A model generated the notes under the pieces. The model did not search any database and was not told the origin of the DNA. It worked only from the letters and a program-made list of their open reading frames with translations. From contig CANNAN010000003.1 of the NCBI GenBank assembly GCA_947502635.1, forward strand, positions 310,001 to 374,000: a stretch of DNA of 64,000 nt, read 5' to 3'. Below, one piece after another: positions 51,875 through 61,836 of this stretch. The position numbers were made by a program, and so were the translations under genes. Source of the stretch: an uncultured Flavobacteriaceae bacterium (GTDB taxonomy: Bacteria; Bacteroidota; Bacteroidia; Flavobacteriales; Flavobacteriaceae). Every line of letters begins with the position of its first letter. Position 1 is the stretch's first letter.

Positions 51875-54214
51875 ATGAATAAAGTTTTTTGCATTCCTAT
51901 TCTCGTGTTATTAATTTTTTCTTGCGTTAATATGGAAGAGAAAAAAGGTGCTTTGGTTAAGAATAATGATGAATTAAAAAGAGCAATTGAAAAGGCAAAA
52001 CCTGGAGATGTTATAACCATGAAAAATGGTGTTTGGAAAGATACCGAACTATTATTTGAAGCAATTGGTACTGAAGAAGCCCCAATTACTTTAACAGTTG
52101 AAGAAAAAGGAAAAGTAATACTAGAAGGACAATCAAACTTAAGAATTGCTGGAGAATATCTTATAATAGATGGTCTGGTTTTTAAAAACGGGTATACACC
52201 AACAAACGAGGTTATTTCATTTAAAAAGAATAATAATGCACTGGCTAATAATTGTAGATTAACTGAATGCATAATTGATGATTTTAGTCAAATAGAAAGG
52301 CATGAACCTGATACTTGGGTTGCTGTTTATGGTAAAAATAATAGAATAGATCATAATCACTTAGTAGATAAAAAAAATAGAGGAGTGACTATGACTGTTA
52401 GATTAAATACCAAAGAAAGTCAGGAAAATAATCATAAAATAGATCATAACTATTTTGGACCACGTCAAAATTTAGGATCTAATGGCGGAGAAACTTTAAG
52501 GATAGGCACTAGTCATTACTCCAGAACCAATTCAAATACAATAGTAGAAGCAAACTATTTTGATAGATGTAACGGAGAGCATGAAATTATATCTAATAAA
52601 TCGTGTCAAAATACTTATAAAAACAATGTTTTTTACGAATGCACAGGCACGCTAACAATGCGCCACGGGAACAGAACATTGGTTGATGGGAATATATTTA
52701 TAGGAAATAATAAACCAAGTACAGGTGGTATTCGTGTAATAAACGGACAGCAAATAGTTACTAATAATTATGGTATTGGTTTAAAGGGGTATCGTTTTAG
52801 AGGCGCATTTGTTATCATGAATGGTATTTATAATTCGCCAATTAACAGATACGATCAAGCTAAAGATGCCATAGTTAAAAACAACACTTTTGTAAACTGT
52901 GATCATATTCAGTTATGTGCTGGTAGTGATGTTGAACGTAGTGCGCCACCAGAGGATTGTATTATGGAAAATAATATTTTTTACAACGAAGCTAAAAATG
53001 ATGTGTTTACCGTTTACGATGATATTACAGGAATAGCTTTTAAAAATAATCTGATTAGTGAAAATATTAAAACAATTAGTGCTACTGGTTTTAATAAACA
53101 AAAGTTAGATTGGGTAGTAAATGATTTTGGATTGTTAGTTCCTGAAGGTTTAAGTTTAAATGTTGGAGCAAAGCTGCCTAAGGCTGTTTTAACAAAAGAA
53201 GAAACGGGGGTTGGCTGGTATTCGAAAGACAATCCATATGCTCTTTTAAATTCAGGAAAAATAATAAAAGTAGAAGCGGGTTTAAATAGTCTATATGATG
53301 CTGTTAATAAAGCCTCTTCAGGAGATATAATTGAATTGGTTTCAGATGAAGCTTATACCTTGTCTAAAACCATTCCTATAAAATACGCTTTAAGTTTTGT
53401 ATCTAGATTAAAAGAAAAACCAACTATTTTATTTGAGAAAAAAGCACTTTTCGAAATTCAAAATGGAGGTAGTTTATCTATAGAAGGTATTCGTTTTGAT
53501 GGTGAAAACTCGCCAGATAGAACAGGAAATTCAGTTGTCACTACCAGTAAATATTCTATGAATAAAAATTACAAATTATTTATTGATAATTGTGATTTTG
53601 TCAATCTGGATGTTAATCATTCATTTGATGTAATAAGAGTGTATAAAAATACATTTGCAGATACCATTAGTATTAAAAACTCTCATTTTAAAACCATTAG
53701 TGGTCATGTAATGGCCTTAGATAAAGAAACTGATGACATAGGTATTTATAATGCAGAATATGTTATTATGAAAAACAATAGCTATAGGGATATTGGTGGT
53801 GCTGCATTACGATTACATAGAGGAGGAAAAGATGAAAGTACTTTTGGACCATTCTTAGAAATTGATCATTGTGTTTTTGACAATGTAGGACAAAACCAAA
53901 GAAATAAATATGAAGCTGCTATCTCTTTATACGGTGTTCAGGTTAATGATATTACTAATAATATTTTTAGCAATTCAAAAGCAATAGCCATGCACCTGGT
54001 AGTCGGAGAACCTATTGTGAATATCTTCAATAATACGTTGTATAACTCCGAAACATTAAAAGTTTCGGGAGATCAGAAATATAATGTTAAAAATTTATGG
54101 AAACTAAAACCAGATTTTAAAGAAGGGATGTATGAATTATCAAAAACATCTCCACTAAAAGGAAAAGGGACTGATAATCTAGATTTAGGAATAACTTCTA
54201 ATTTAGAAAGATGA
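51875..54214 (+). CDS. PL6 family alginate lyase, two beta-helix domains, lipoprotein
   Basis: Cleaves alginate (or oligomers) by beta-elimination. The 779-residue protein has a lipobox (LLIFSCVN, Cys15). The N-terminal beta-helix (about 27-400) carries the PL6 active site: K242 in EIISNKS and R263 in TLTMRHG, 21 residues apart as in characterised PL6 enzymes, and NGGETLRIGTSHYSR with Ca2+- or substrate-binding residues. A second beta-helix-like domain (about 455-760) follows, as in the two-domain dimeric PL6 enzymes. The gene overlaps the PL17 gene by 4 bp (ATGA). Whether it prefers G, M or mixed blocks cannot be told. Confidence 0.94.
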   Translation: MNKVFCIPILVLLIFSCVNMEEKKGALVKNNDELKRAIEKAKPGDVITMKNGVWKDTELLFEAIGTEEAPITLTVEEKGKVILEGQSNLRIAGEYLIIDGLVFKNGYTPTNEVISFKKNNNALANNCRLTECIIDDFSQIERHEPDTWVAVYGKNNRIDHNHLVDKKNRGVTMTVRLNTKESQENNHKIDHNYFGPRQNLGSNGGETLRIGTSHYSRTNSNTIVEANYFDRCNGEHEIISNKSCQNTYKNNVFYECTGTLTMRHGNRTLVDGNIFIGNNKPSTGGIRVINGQQIVTNNYGIGLKGYRFRGAFVIMNGIYNSPINRYDQAKDAIVKNNTFVNCDHIQLCAGSDVERSAPPEDCIMENNIFYNEAKNDVFTVYDDITGIAFKNNLISENIKTISATGFNKQKLDWVVNDFGLLVPEGLSLNVGAKLPKAVLTKEETGVGWYSKDNPYALLNSGKIIKVEAGLNSLYDAVNKASSGDIIELVSDEAYTLSKTIPIKYALSFVSRLKEKPTILFEKKALFEIQNGGSLSIEGIRFDGENSPDRTGNSVVTTSKYSMNKNYKLFIDNCDFVNLDVNHSFDVIRVYKNTFADTISIKNSHFKTISGHVMALDKETDDIGIYNAEYVIMKNNSYRDIGGAALRLHRGGKDESTFGPFLEIDHCVFDNVGQNQRNKYEAAISLYGVQVNDITNNIFSNSKAIAMHLVVGEPIVNIFNNTLYNSETLKVSGDQKYNVKNLWKLKPDFKEGMYELSKTSPLKGKGTDNLDLGITSNLER

Positions 54215-56484
54215 AATTTAAACTTCTATTAATTTGTTGTTGTGTTATTATACATTCTTGTAAAAAAGAAGATATTAATAGGGAGCTTAAACAAAAGGCG
54301 AACACTGCAGAGCATCCTTGCTTAATACTAACAAAAAAAGGAGTTGTTCAAATAAAATCTCAACTGGGAAACGTGCCTTTGTTTGATGAGACATTAGCTA
54401 AAACAAAAACAGAAGTAGATGCAGAAATAGCAACAGGAATTCATGTGCCAATTCCTAAAGATTTTTCTGGAGGTTATACGCATGAGCGGCATAAGCGTAA
54501 TTTTTTATTCTTACAAAAAGCAGGTGTTTTGTTTCAAATTTTGGAGGACGAAAAATATGCTATATATGTGCGTGATGTTTTAATGGCATATACTAAAATG
54601 TATCCAACATTGCCATTACATCCTCAAACACGTTCTTACGCTAGAGGTAAAATTTTCTGGCAATGTTTAAACGATTCAAATTGGTTGGTATATACAAGTC
54701 AAGCTTACGATTGTATTTACGAATGGTTATCAGAAGGAGAAAGGAATACACTTGAAAACAATTTGTTCAAACCTTTAGCTAATTTCCTTAGCGAGGGATC
54801 GCCTCAATTTTTTAATCGAGTACATAATCATAGTACATGGGGAAATGCAGCGGTAGGTATGATTGGGTTAGTGATGAATGATGAAGATTTAATAACAAAA
54901 GCTTTATACGGGTTAAGAGAAGATAATATAAAAGAAGGCTCTAAAGATAATGATGGTGGTTTAATAAAAAAGGTGGGAGAAAAAACAGGGTTTTTAGCTA
55001 ATATAGAAGCGCCATTTTCACCAGATGGTTATTATACAGAGGCTCCCTATTATCAAAGATATGCAATGTATCCTTTTATGCTATTTGCGCAAGGTTTGCA
55101 TAATGTAAAACCAGAGTTAAAAATATATGAGTATAAAAATGGAGTTCTTTTAAAAGCTGTAGATGCTCTTTTAAATCTAACTGATTCTGATGGTGAATTT
55201 TATCCGTTAAATGATGCCCAAAAAGGGATGTCTTATTATTCCAGAGAGTTAGTATCTGCTGTAGATATTGCGTATTATGTTGGTGGTAATGATCCTGCTT
55301 TATTGTCAATTATAAAAAAACAAGGTCAGGTTTTGTTAGATGATTCAGGAATTGCTGCAGCTTTAGCTATTAGAGACGGAAAATCGAAACCATTTCTCAA
55401 AAAATCTATAGAAATCAGTGACGGTCCAGATGGTTTAGAAGGAGGCATTGGAGTTATTAGATTTGGTAATCCAGATAAGGAATTAAACCTTGTCATGAAA
55501 TATACAGCGCATGGTAACAGTCATGGACACTATGATAAATTATCATTTTCATTATATAATAAAGGACATGAAGTTATTCAAGATTACGGAATGGCGCGTT
55601 TTGTTAATATTGAACAAAAAGGAGGAGGAAACTATTTAAAAGAAAATACTACTTGGGCAAAACAAAGTATTGCACATAATACGATTGTTAAAAATGAAAC
55701 CTCACATTTTAAAGGTGATTTTGAAACAGGAAGTAAACACCATTCTGAAGGCTATATTTTTGATGCGTCTCATCCTAACTTTCAAATAGTAAGTGCTAAA
55801 GAACATAATGCTTATCAAGGCACTCAACTTCATAGAACCATGGTTGTTGTAAAAGAGGAAACTTTTGATAATCCTTTCATTATTGATATTTTTAAAGTAG
55901 ACTCTCAGACTAATAGTCAATACGATCTTCCTTTTTATTATTTGGGACAAATTATGTCAACTAATTTCTCATACCAAGCACCAAAACAATTACAAGCATT
56001 AGGTGAAGATAATGGCTATCAGCACTTATGGGAAGAAGGTTTTGGGAAAAATGATGAGGTAAATACTAAAGTTTCATGGTTTTCAAATCATAGCTTTTAT
56101 ACGCTCACTACCTTAACATCAAAAGGAGATGATTTAATTTTTGCACGTATTGGTGCTAATGATCCAGAGTTTAATTTGCGAAGAGATCCCGTGTTCATTA
56201 TCAGAAAAAAGAACACAAATGCAGTAACTTTTGTGAGTACCATTGAAACTCATGGTAATTACGATCCAGTAAGTGAAATTGCAAAAAATGCTTCAGGGAA
56301 TATTTTAGAAGTTAAGTTAGTTCATGATGAGGCAGATTACACAGCAGTAAAAATTATAGATAAACGAAAAGAGGAATTTTTGTTGATATTGTCAAATCAG
56401 GATAATTCTAAGGAAACACAGCATACCTTAACTGTAAAAGGTGTTCCATATAAATGGAATGGCCCTTTTAATTTTATTAAATAA
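54211..56484 (+). CDS. PL17 family exolytic alginate lyase, lipoprotein
   Basis: Releases unsaturated monouronate from alginate oligomers. A 757-residue protein with a lipobox (IIHSCKK, Cys16), an N-terminal alpha-toroid (about 25-370) and a C-terminal heparinase II/III-like beta-sandwich (about 400-757). Catalytic-site residues of PL17 are in place: N206 and H207 in VHNHSTWGNAA, Tyr in YTEAPYYQRYA (about 276-286) and His in HGNSHGHYDKLSF (about 434-446). It overlaps PL6 by 4 bp and is followed by kdgF after 18 bp, the order expected for depolymerisation then monomer opening. Confidence 0.95.
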   Translation: MKFKLLLICCCVIIHSCKKEDINRELKQKANTAEHPCLILTKKGVVQIKSQLGNVPLFDETLAKTKTEVDAEIATGIHVPIPKDFSGGYTHERHKRNFLFLQKAGVLFQILEDEKYAIYVRDVLMAYTKMYPTLPLHPQTRSYARGKIFWQCLNDSNWLVYTSQAYDCIYEWLSEGERNTLENNLFKPLANFLSEGSPQFFNRVHNHSTWGNAAVGMIGLVMNDEDLITKALYGLREDNIKEGSKDNDGGLIKKVGEKTGFLANIEAPFSPDGYYTEAPYYQRYAMYPFMLFAQGLHNVKPELKIYEYKNGVLLKAVDALLNLTDSDGEFYPLNDAQKGMSYYSRELVSAVDIAYYVGGNDPALLSIIKKQGQVLLDDSGIAAALAIRDGKSKPFLKKSIEISDGPDGLEGGIGVIRFGNPDKELNLVMKYTAHGNSHGHYDKLSFSLYNKGHEVIQDYGMARFVNIEQKGGGNYLKENTTWAKQSIAHNTIVKNETSHFKGDFETGSKHHSEGYIFDASHPNFQIVSAKEHNAYQGTQLHRTMVVVKEETFDNPFIIDIFKVDSQTNSQYDLPFYYLGQIMSTNFSYQAPKQLQALGEDNGYQHLWEEGFGKNDEVNTKVSWFSNHSFYTLTTLTSKGDDLIFARIGANDPEFNLRRDPVFIIRKKNTNAVTFVSTIETHGNYDPVSEIAKNASGNILEVKLVHDEADYTAVKIIDKRKEEFLLILSNQDNSKETQHTLTVKGVPYKWNGPFNFIK

Positions 56485-56502
56485 TAAAAACGAAACTATA
56501 TT

Positions 56503-56850
56503 ATGAAAATATTTGGAACAAGTAAAGAATTTATAAAAAGTGATGATGTTGAATGGGAAGTTGTTGGAGAGAGAGTAAAGCGCAAAATAATGGGTTATGA
56601 TGATAAAATTATGCTCGTTAAAGTTCATTTTGAAACAGGCGGTATTGGCTATATGCATGAACATTATCATTCACAAGTGACTTATGTTGAAAGTGGCGAG
56701 TTTGAAGTTACTATAAATGGAGAAACCAATACTTTAAAAAAAGGTGATTGTTTTTATATTCCACCACACCTTATTCATGGTGCTACGTGTACCAAAGCAG
56801 GTGTTCTAATTGATGTTTTTAGTCCAATTAGAGAAGATTTCATGGAATAA
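56503..56850 (+). CDS. kdgF: KdgF-like cupin, unsaturated uronate ring-opening enzyme
   Basis: Converts the 4,5-unsaturated monouronate made by exolytic lyases to its open-chain keto form (DEH). The 115-residue cupin has metal ligands in MHEHYHSQVTYVESGEFEV (His-x-His plus Gln/Glu, cupin motif 1) and PPHLIHGATC (cupin motif 2 His), and ends VFSPIREDFM, all typical of KdgF. Placed 18 bp behind the PL17 exolyase, its natural supplier of substrate. It is the last gene of unit 1. Confidence 0.9.
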   Translation: MKIFGTSKEFIKSDDVEWEVVGERVKRKIMGYDDKIMLVKVHFETGGIGYMHEHYHSQVTYVESGEFEVTINGETNTLKKGDCFYIPPHLIHGATCTKAGVLIDVFSPIREDFME

Positions 56851-56871
56851 TTTTGTTAAAATGTTGAATTA

Positions 56872-56938
56872 CTTGGATTTAACAAAAAATTAATATATAT
56901 TTGGTAAACCAATCTGGAAAACCAATTTGGTTTTCCAG
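56872..56938 (+). promoter_or_regulatory. promoter and three-copy TTGG-N4-CCAA operator array of alginate unit 2
   Basis: CTTG (56872-56875) and a perfect -7 box TATATTTG (56896-56903) are 20 nt apart. The -7 box runs into TTGGTAAACCAA (56901-56912); CTGGAAAACCAA (56914-56925) and TTGGTTTTCCAG (56927-56938) follow, again with exact 13-bp period. The layout copies that of 50648-50735, including the TATATTTGGTWAACCAA junction. Predicted transcription starts near 56908 and faces susC (57248), leaving a leader of about 340 nt. Confidence 0.8.
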
Positions 56939-57011
56939 AAATAACAAAACAACTAAACTAAATGTATAACACTTCAAAAAACTTAAAATTATTATGAAAA
57001 TATAATACAAA

Positions 57012-57043
57012 AAAAAAGGACAGGTGCACGCCTATCCTTTTTA
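57012..57043 (+). terminator. intrinsic terminator in the susC leader
   Basis: AAAAAGGACAGG (57013-57024) pairs with CCTATCCTTTTT (57031-57042) with one C-A mismatch around a TGCACG loop; five T close the 3' side. It lies between the unit 2 promoter and susC. It can be a terminator for kdgF read-through, or, since it is downstream of the -7 box at 56896, an attenuator of susC or the 3' end of a small RNA of about 135 nt. A second weaker hairpin (TTTACTTC/GAAGTAAA) follows at 57050-57075. The gap to 57247 has nothing else. Confidence 0.75.
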
Positions 57044-57247
57044 AAACTATTTACTTCTTTTAGGAGGGAAGTAAAATTCAACACATGTAATTACTTTATA
57101 AAAACATGCGCTCTTCAAAATTACAAAAATTTATACGAAGATTGGGTTTTTGTAGAGTGAATAATGATGATTAAGTGATATTAATTATCTGGTTAGTCAA
57201 AATAAAGACTAATCAACTTTACAATTTTAAACATAAAAAAACCAATT

Positions 57248-60200
57248 ATGAATTTAAAAAACAAGCTAACATTAATAGTCATGTTGTTATGCAGCATTAC
57301 TTTATTTGCCCAAAAGATTACTGTAAAAGGAACGGTTGTTTCTTCGACAGATAATTTTGGAATTCCAGGAGTCAATGTAGTGGTATTAAAGACTTCAAAT
57401 GGAACTACTACAGATTTTGATGGGAATTATAAAATTCAAGTAAATGAGGGCGATGTACTTCAATTTTCTTATATAGGATTTGTATCCCAAACAGTCATAA
57501 TAAGTAATCAAGCATCCATCAATATCGTTCTTGTTGAAGATTTATCAAAACTAGATGAGGTTGTAGTGATTGGGTATGGTACTCAAAAAAAATCACATTT
57601 AACAGGATCTATTTCTAAAGTTGTGAATGACGACTTAGATCAAATAGCAGTATCAAGAATTGATGATGCTTTAGTTGGTCAAGTATCTGGTGTTAATATA
57701 CAAGCTACAGATGGAGAAGCTGGTGCTGCACCTACCATTAATATTAGAGGGGTAGGTTCAATGGCAGGAGATTCTACACCGTTAATTGTAGTTGATGGTG
57801 TTATTGTAGACTCAGATTTCTTAGGCTCTTTAAATATGAATGATGTACAATCTTTTGAAATATTAAAAGATGCGGCCTCTTCTTCTATATATGGTTCAAA
57901 AGGATCAAATGGAATAATTATGATATCTATGAAACCTGGCATAGAAGGTAAAGCCAGAATTAATTATAGTACGTTCACAGGTTTTAAAGAAGCCAGACAT
58001 AGTGATGCTTATACCTTTTCAATAGCAGAAACTGCTGCAGCTGAATTAGCTGCTAATGGAGTGCTTTCAGATAGAACATTATATAAGCAACGTATAGGTG
58101 TAGACCGTTCTTGGCAAGATGTAATTTTTGACGGAGGAACCATTACCAGTCATTCACTTTCTGTAAGAGGAGGGAATGATAAAACAAAATATACTTCGAG
58201 TATAAATTACTCTGATGATGAAGGTGTTTTGTTAACTGATAACTTTAAGAAATATGGTTTACGCCTTAAAGTAGATACTAAATTGAGTGATAAATTTTCG
58301 TTCGGAGCTAGTTTTAGCCCTTCATACACAAAAAGAAGACGTTTTGATGGTTCTACACATGATATTTTAAGACAAACTAACTGGTTACCAGTATATCATG
58401 ATACTAATACGATTCAGTATGTTGATAGAAACGTGTATCCAGATGTGCAAATTGGGGATTATGCTTTACAACGTCATTTTGATAATTTCGATTTGTACGG
58501 TGATGGCAGTACTTTGGTAGATATTAGTAATACATCCAATACCAATCCTGCAGCTAAAGTTTTAGAGCGTGAACGTTTTGACAAAAAATTTAAAATGTTT
58601 GGTAGTATTTATGGGCAATATAAAATAATTGATGGTTTAAGTTTTAGAACGATGTTATCTGGATCTTATCAAGATACAAAACGATCAAGATGGCAGGGAG
58701 TATTGTCGAACAGAAATGGTGCTTCTGCAGCGTCTATGAATGAAATTACACAAAGAGATATCTATTTAATATCTGATAACTTTTTCAATTACAATAAAAC
58801 AATAGGAAATCATGATATTGGAGCAACAGTTGGTGTTGTTTTTGAATCAAGAGATAGCTTTTTCTCAAGTATTTCAGGAACAGGATATACTAATGATGCA
58901 GTAAAACAAATTACAAACGCAGCATTGATATCTGCATCTGATGCTTTCGAATGGGAAAAAAATGGAATTTCATATGTGTCAAGACTTAATTATGCATATA
59001 ATAATAAGTATTTAGCATCTATAAGTTTTAGACGAGATGGGAGTTCAATCTTTGGTTCAGATTTTAAATATGGTAACTTTCCTGCTGCATCAATAGGGTG
59101 GAATATATCTAATGAAGGCTTTTTACAAGACAGTGAAGTTATAAATAATTTAAAATTTAGAGTGAGCTATGGTGTTACAGGTAACGACCGTTTAAATACA
59201 GGAAGTGTAGATCCAGATGTAAGTAGTAGTACCAGCAGTTTAAGTACAGGAAATGTTTTAGTAGATTACTATCCGTCTTTAGCATTATTACAAGCAACAA
59301 CATCAAGCATAGGTGGTGGTATACAATCTGGTTTTTCGCCATTAAATATTGCAAACCCAGAATTACAATGGGAACGCCTAATTGAAATTAACCCAGGAAT
59401 AGATTTTGGCTTGTTTAATAATAGAATTTCTGGTTCTGTAGATTATTATCAAAGAACAAGTGATCAATTACTTTTAAACAACCCAGTGTCTTTTACAACA
59501 GGCTTTAATAGTGCTTTAGTAAACTTAGGCGAAGTTAAAAATGAAGGTTTTGAGTTTGAATTAAGAACTAAAAATGTGGCTTCAGAAAAATTTAGCTGGG
59601 GCTCTACTTTAATCGTTACCACTAATAAAAATACACTTGTAGATTTTGCAGATTCTAATGGTCAAATACAAAATGTAGATCCTAAAAGAGCTGCAGAGTG
59701 GATTAATTTAGAAGGACAGCCAATATCAACCTATTATGGATGGGTAGTAGACAGAGACATTCCATTAGAATATCTGTCTAATGCGTATCACCCAGTAGGA
59801 GGGCAGGCTCAAGATGTATATGTTAAAGATTTAAATGGTGATGGCATCATTGACGATGAAGATAAAGCGCCATTAGGAGACCCTTATCCAGAGTTAGTAT
59901 GGAGTTTTTCAAACATGTTTAAAATTGGAAATGTAGACTTTAGTTTTATGTTTCAGGGTTCTCATGGTGCCGAAATTAGAAATATGGGAGATCAGTACAT
60001 TTTTAATCAATTTAATAGTGCTCAAGATTTTATTTCAAGCACACCAGGCCAAGAGTTTATAAAAGAGAAAATTTTTACAGACGCTATTATTCAAGATGCT
60101 TCATACATCGCATTAAGGAATGTTAATATAGGTTATAATTTCTCTAAAGATTTCTTATCTAAATATAATATATCTGGGTTAAGAATTTATGCAACAGGAC

Positions 60201-60346
60201 AGAATTTAATGTATAAAACAGCAGATAATTATACAGGTTTTAATCCAGAGTCAATTGATAGAACTAGTCCAACCAGTTATGGATACCAGAGAGCAGGATC
60301 ACCAATTTTTAGAACGATATCTTTTGGGTTAAATCTAGATTTTTAA
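57248..60346 (+). CDS. susC: SusC/RagA-type TonB-dependent outer-membrane transporter
   Basis: The barrel that imports oligosaccharides through the outer membrane with energy from TonB. 1032 residues: signal peptide (1-21, SITLFAQ), a carboxypeptidase-D-regulatory-like domain (about 24-95, GIPGVNVVVLKTSNGTTTDF), TonB-box region DEVVVIGYGTQKKSHLTGSI, a plug domain (ALVGQVSGVNIQ, STPLIVVDGVIVD, KDAASSSIYGSKGSNGII) and a 22-strand barrel ending in LNLDF with the terminal Phe. SusD follows after 31 bp. By neighbours, the substrate is probably alginate oligosaccharide. Confidence 0.95.
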   Translation: MNLKNKLTLIVMLLCSITLFAQKITVKGTVVSSTDNFGIPGVNVVVLKTSNGTTTDFDGNYKIQVNEGDVLQFSYIGFVSQTVIISNQASINIVLVEDLSKLDEVVVIGYGTQKKSHLTGSISKVVNDDLDQIAVSRIDDALVGQVSGVNIQATDGEAGAAPTINIRGVGSMAGDSTPLIVVDGVIVDSDFLGSLNMNDVQSFEILKDAASSSIYGSKGSNGIIMISMKPGIEGKARINYSTFTGFKEARHSDAYTFSIAETAAAELAANGVLSDRTLYKQRIGVDRSWQDVIFDGGTITSHSLSVRGGNDKTKYTSSINYSDDEGVLLTDNFKKYGLRLKVDTKLSDKFSFGASFSPSYTKRRRFDGSTHDILRQTNWLPVYHDTNTIQYVDRNVYPDVQIGDYALQRHFDNFDLYGDGSTLVDISNTSNTNPAAKVLERERFDKKFKMFGSIYGQYKIIDGLSFRTMLSGSYQDTKRSRWQGVLSNRNGASAASMNEITQRDIYLISDNFFNYNKTIGNHDIGATVGVVFESRDSFFSSISGTGYTNDAVKQITNAALISASDAFEWEKNGISYVSRLNYAYNNKYLASISFRRDGSSIFGSDFKYGNFPAASIGWNISNEGFLQDSEVINNLKFRVSYGVTGNDRLNTGSVDPDVSSSTSSLSTGNVLVDYYPSLALLQATTSSIGGGIQSGFSPLNIANPELQWERLIEINPGIDFGLFNNRISGSVDYYQRTSDQLLLNNPVSFTTGFNSALVNLGEVKNEGFEFELRTKNVASEKFSWGSTLIVTTNKNTLVDFADSNGQIQNVDPKRAAEWINLEGQPISTYYGWVVDRDIPLEYLSNAYHPVGGQAQDVYVKDLNGDGIIDDEDKAPLGDPYPELVWSFSNMFKIGNVDFSFMFQGSHGAEIRNMGDQYIFNQFNSAQDFISSTPGQEFIKEKIFTDAIIQDASYIALRNVNIGYNFSKDFLSKYNISGLRIYATGQNLMYKTADNYTGFNPESIDRTSPTSYGYQRAGSPIFRTISFGLNLDF

Positions 60347-60377
60347 GAAGACACAGTTAATAAAAAATATACATATT

Positions 60378-61802
60378 ATGAAACAAATAAAATATATAGT
60401 TTTACTAATAATGGGAAGTATAGCTACTTCTTGCAGTAGTGACTTTTTAGAGCCTGTTCCTAGTTCTGGAATTACATCAGGGGCTTATTTTACAAATGCC
60501 GATGAAGTTGAAACAGCCCTTATTAGTATTTATGATGCCTTACAAGGGGTAAATAGTAATGATTTAGATGATAATCATGCCATTATGTACGAGTTTTATC
60601 TTACGGAGATGCGTAGTGATAATACCAGAACTAAGAGTCAAGAAGGAGAAGCAGCCCAGTTTGAGTTTTACAATGTTCAAGCGACTAATGGGATTGTTGC
60701 AAATTATTATTCAAGCTTTTTTAATGTTATTTTTAGAGCGAATATCGTTCTAGAAAACTTAGATGTTATAAATGATGCTAGTACAGCTACAGCTTTTGAA
60801 GCTGAAGCTAAATTTAATAGAGCATATGCCTATTTTAATTTAGTAAGATTGTTTGGTGATATACCCTTAATAGATAAAGTTATTACACCATTAGATACTG
60901 AAACACAATTTACAAGAGTTGCAACATCTTCAATTTATGATTTGATTGTAAGCGATTTAACAACGGCAGTAGCAGGTTTAGATAATACTTATAAAACAAG
61001 AGCATCTAAAGCAGCAGCACAAGCTATGCTAGCAAAAGTCTATTTAACACTTGGAAACTATGTCTTAGCACAAGGGCTTTGTGAAGATGTGATGAGTAGT
61101 GGTTTTTCTTTACAATCCAACTTTAATGATATCTTTTATAACGAAAGAAATAGTGAAATCATTTTTGCTATTGGTTATGAAGCTTCATTAAGTGCCGACA
61201 GCCAAAATTTTTCTGCAGAATGGATGAATGGAGTAGGCAGAACTTCTGGAGTAAATTATGTAACAACAGATGTAATAAACGCATTGACTGATTTTGGAGG
61301 AGACAGAACACAATATTCTTACAGAATAGACCCTAGTCAAACAACCCAAAATCAAGTAACAAAGTATTTACCTAATGGAGAGTCAGGAGGTGCAGATGGA
61401 AAAACATTTGTTGCAGATGCTACTTTAGCAGGAAATGATTGGATTGTATTACGTTATGCAGATGTATTATTAATGCATGTAGAGGCTATCTTAGCAGGAG
61501 GAACAGATACTTCTAGTTCAACTGCAATTGCATCTTTCCAAGCTATAAGAGATAGAGCAGGTATAACAACACCAGTTACAAATATTACTAAAGATGATTT
61601 GTTGTTAGAAAGACGTGTAGAGCTAGCGTTCGAAAATCATAGATTTTTCGATTTGTTAAGATTTGATAGAGCAGAATCAGTGCTTTCAGAATTTTCAACA
61701 ACCAATAGTTTAGGATACTCATCATCAGACTTATTACTCCCTATTCCTCAAAGAGAAATAAATTTAAGTAAAGGTTTGATGAGTCAGAATCCTGGCTATT
61801 AA
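60378..61802 (+). CDS. susD: SusD/RagB family surface glycan-binding lipoprotein
   Basis: Forms the lid of the SusC barrel and binds oligosaccharide. The 474-residue protein has a lipobox (IATSCSSD, Cys18), then the SusD helical core (about 25-270, with ETALISIYDALQG and the TPR-like NRAYAYFNLVRLFGDIPLI) and the C-terminal part with RRVELAFENHRFFDLLRFDRA and IPQREINLSKGLMSQNPGY, which close the family's fold. It pairs with the susC gene 31 bp upstream and precedes the PKD lipoprotein gene by 34 bp. Confidence 0.95.
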   Translation: MKQIKYIVLLIMGSIATSCSSDFLEPVPSSGITSGAYFTNADEVETALISIYDALQGVNSNDLDDNHAIMYEFYLTEMRSDNTRTKSQEGEAAQFEFYNVQATNGIVANYYSSFFNVIFRANIVLENLDVINDASTATAFEAEAKFNRAYAYFNLVRLFGDIPLIDKVITPLDTETQFTRVATSSIYDLIVSDLTTAVAGLDNTYKTRASKAAAQAMLAKVYLTLGNYVLAQGLCEDVMSSGFSLQSNFNDIFYNERNSEIIFAIGYEASLSADSQNFSAEWMNGVGRTSGVNYVTTDVINALTDFGGDRTQYSYRIDPSQTTQNQVTKYLPNGESGGADGKTFVADATLAGNDWIVLRYADVLLMHVEAILAGGTDTSSSTAIASFQAIRDRAGITTPVTNITKDDLLLERRVELAFENHRFFDLLRFDRAESVLSEFSTTNSLGYSSSDLLLPIPQREINLSKGLMSQNPGY

Positions 61803-61836
61803 GAAGTCATCATTTTAATTTAAAAAAAAGTAAAAC

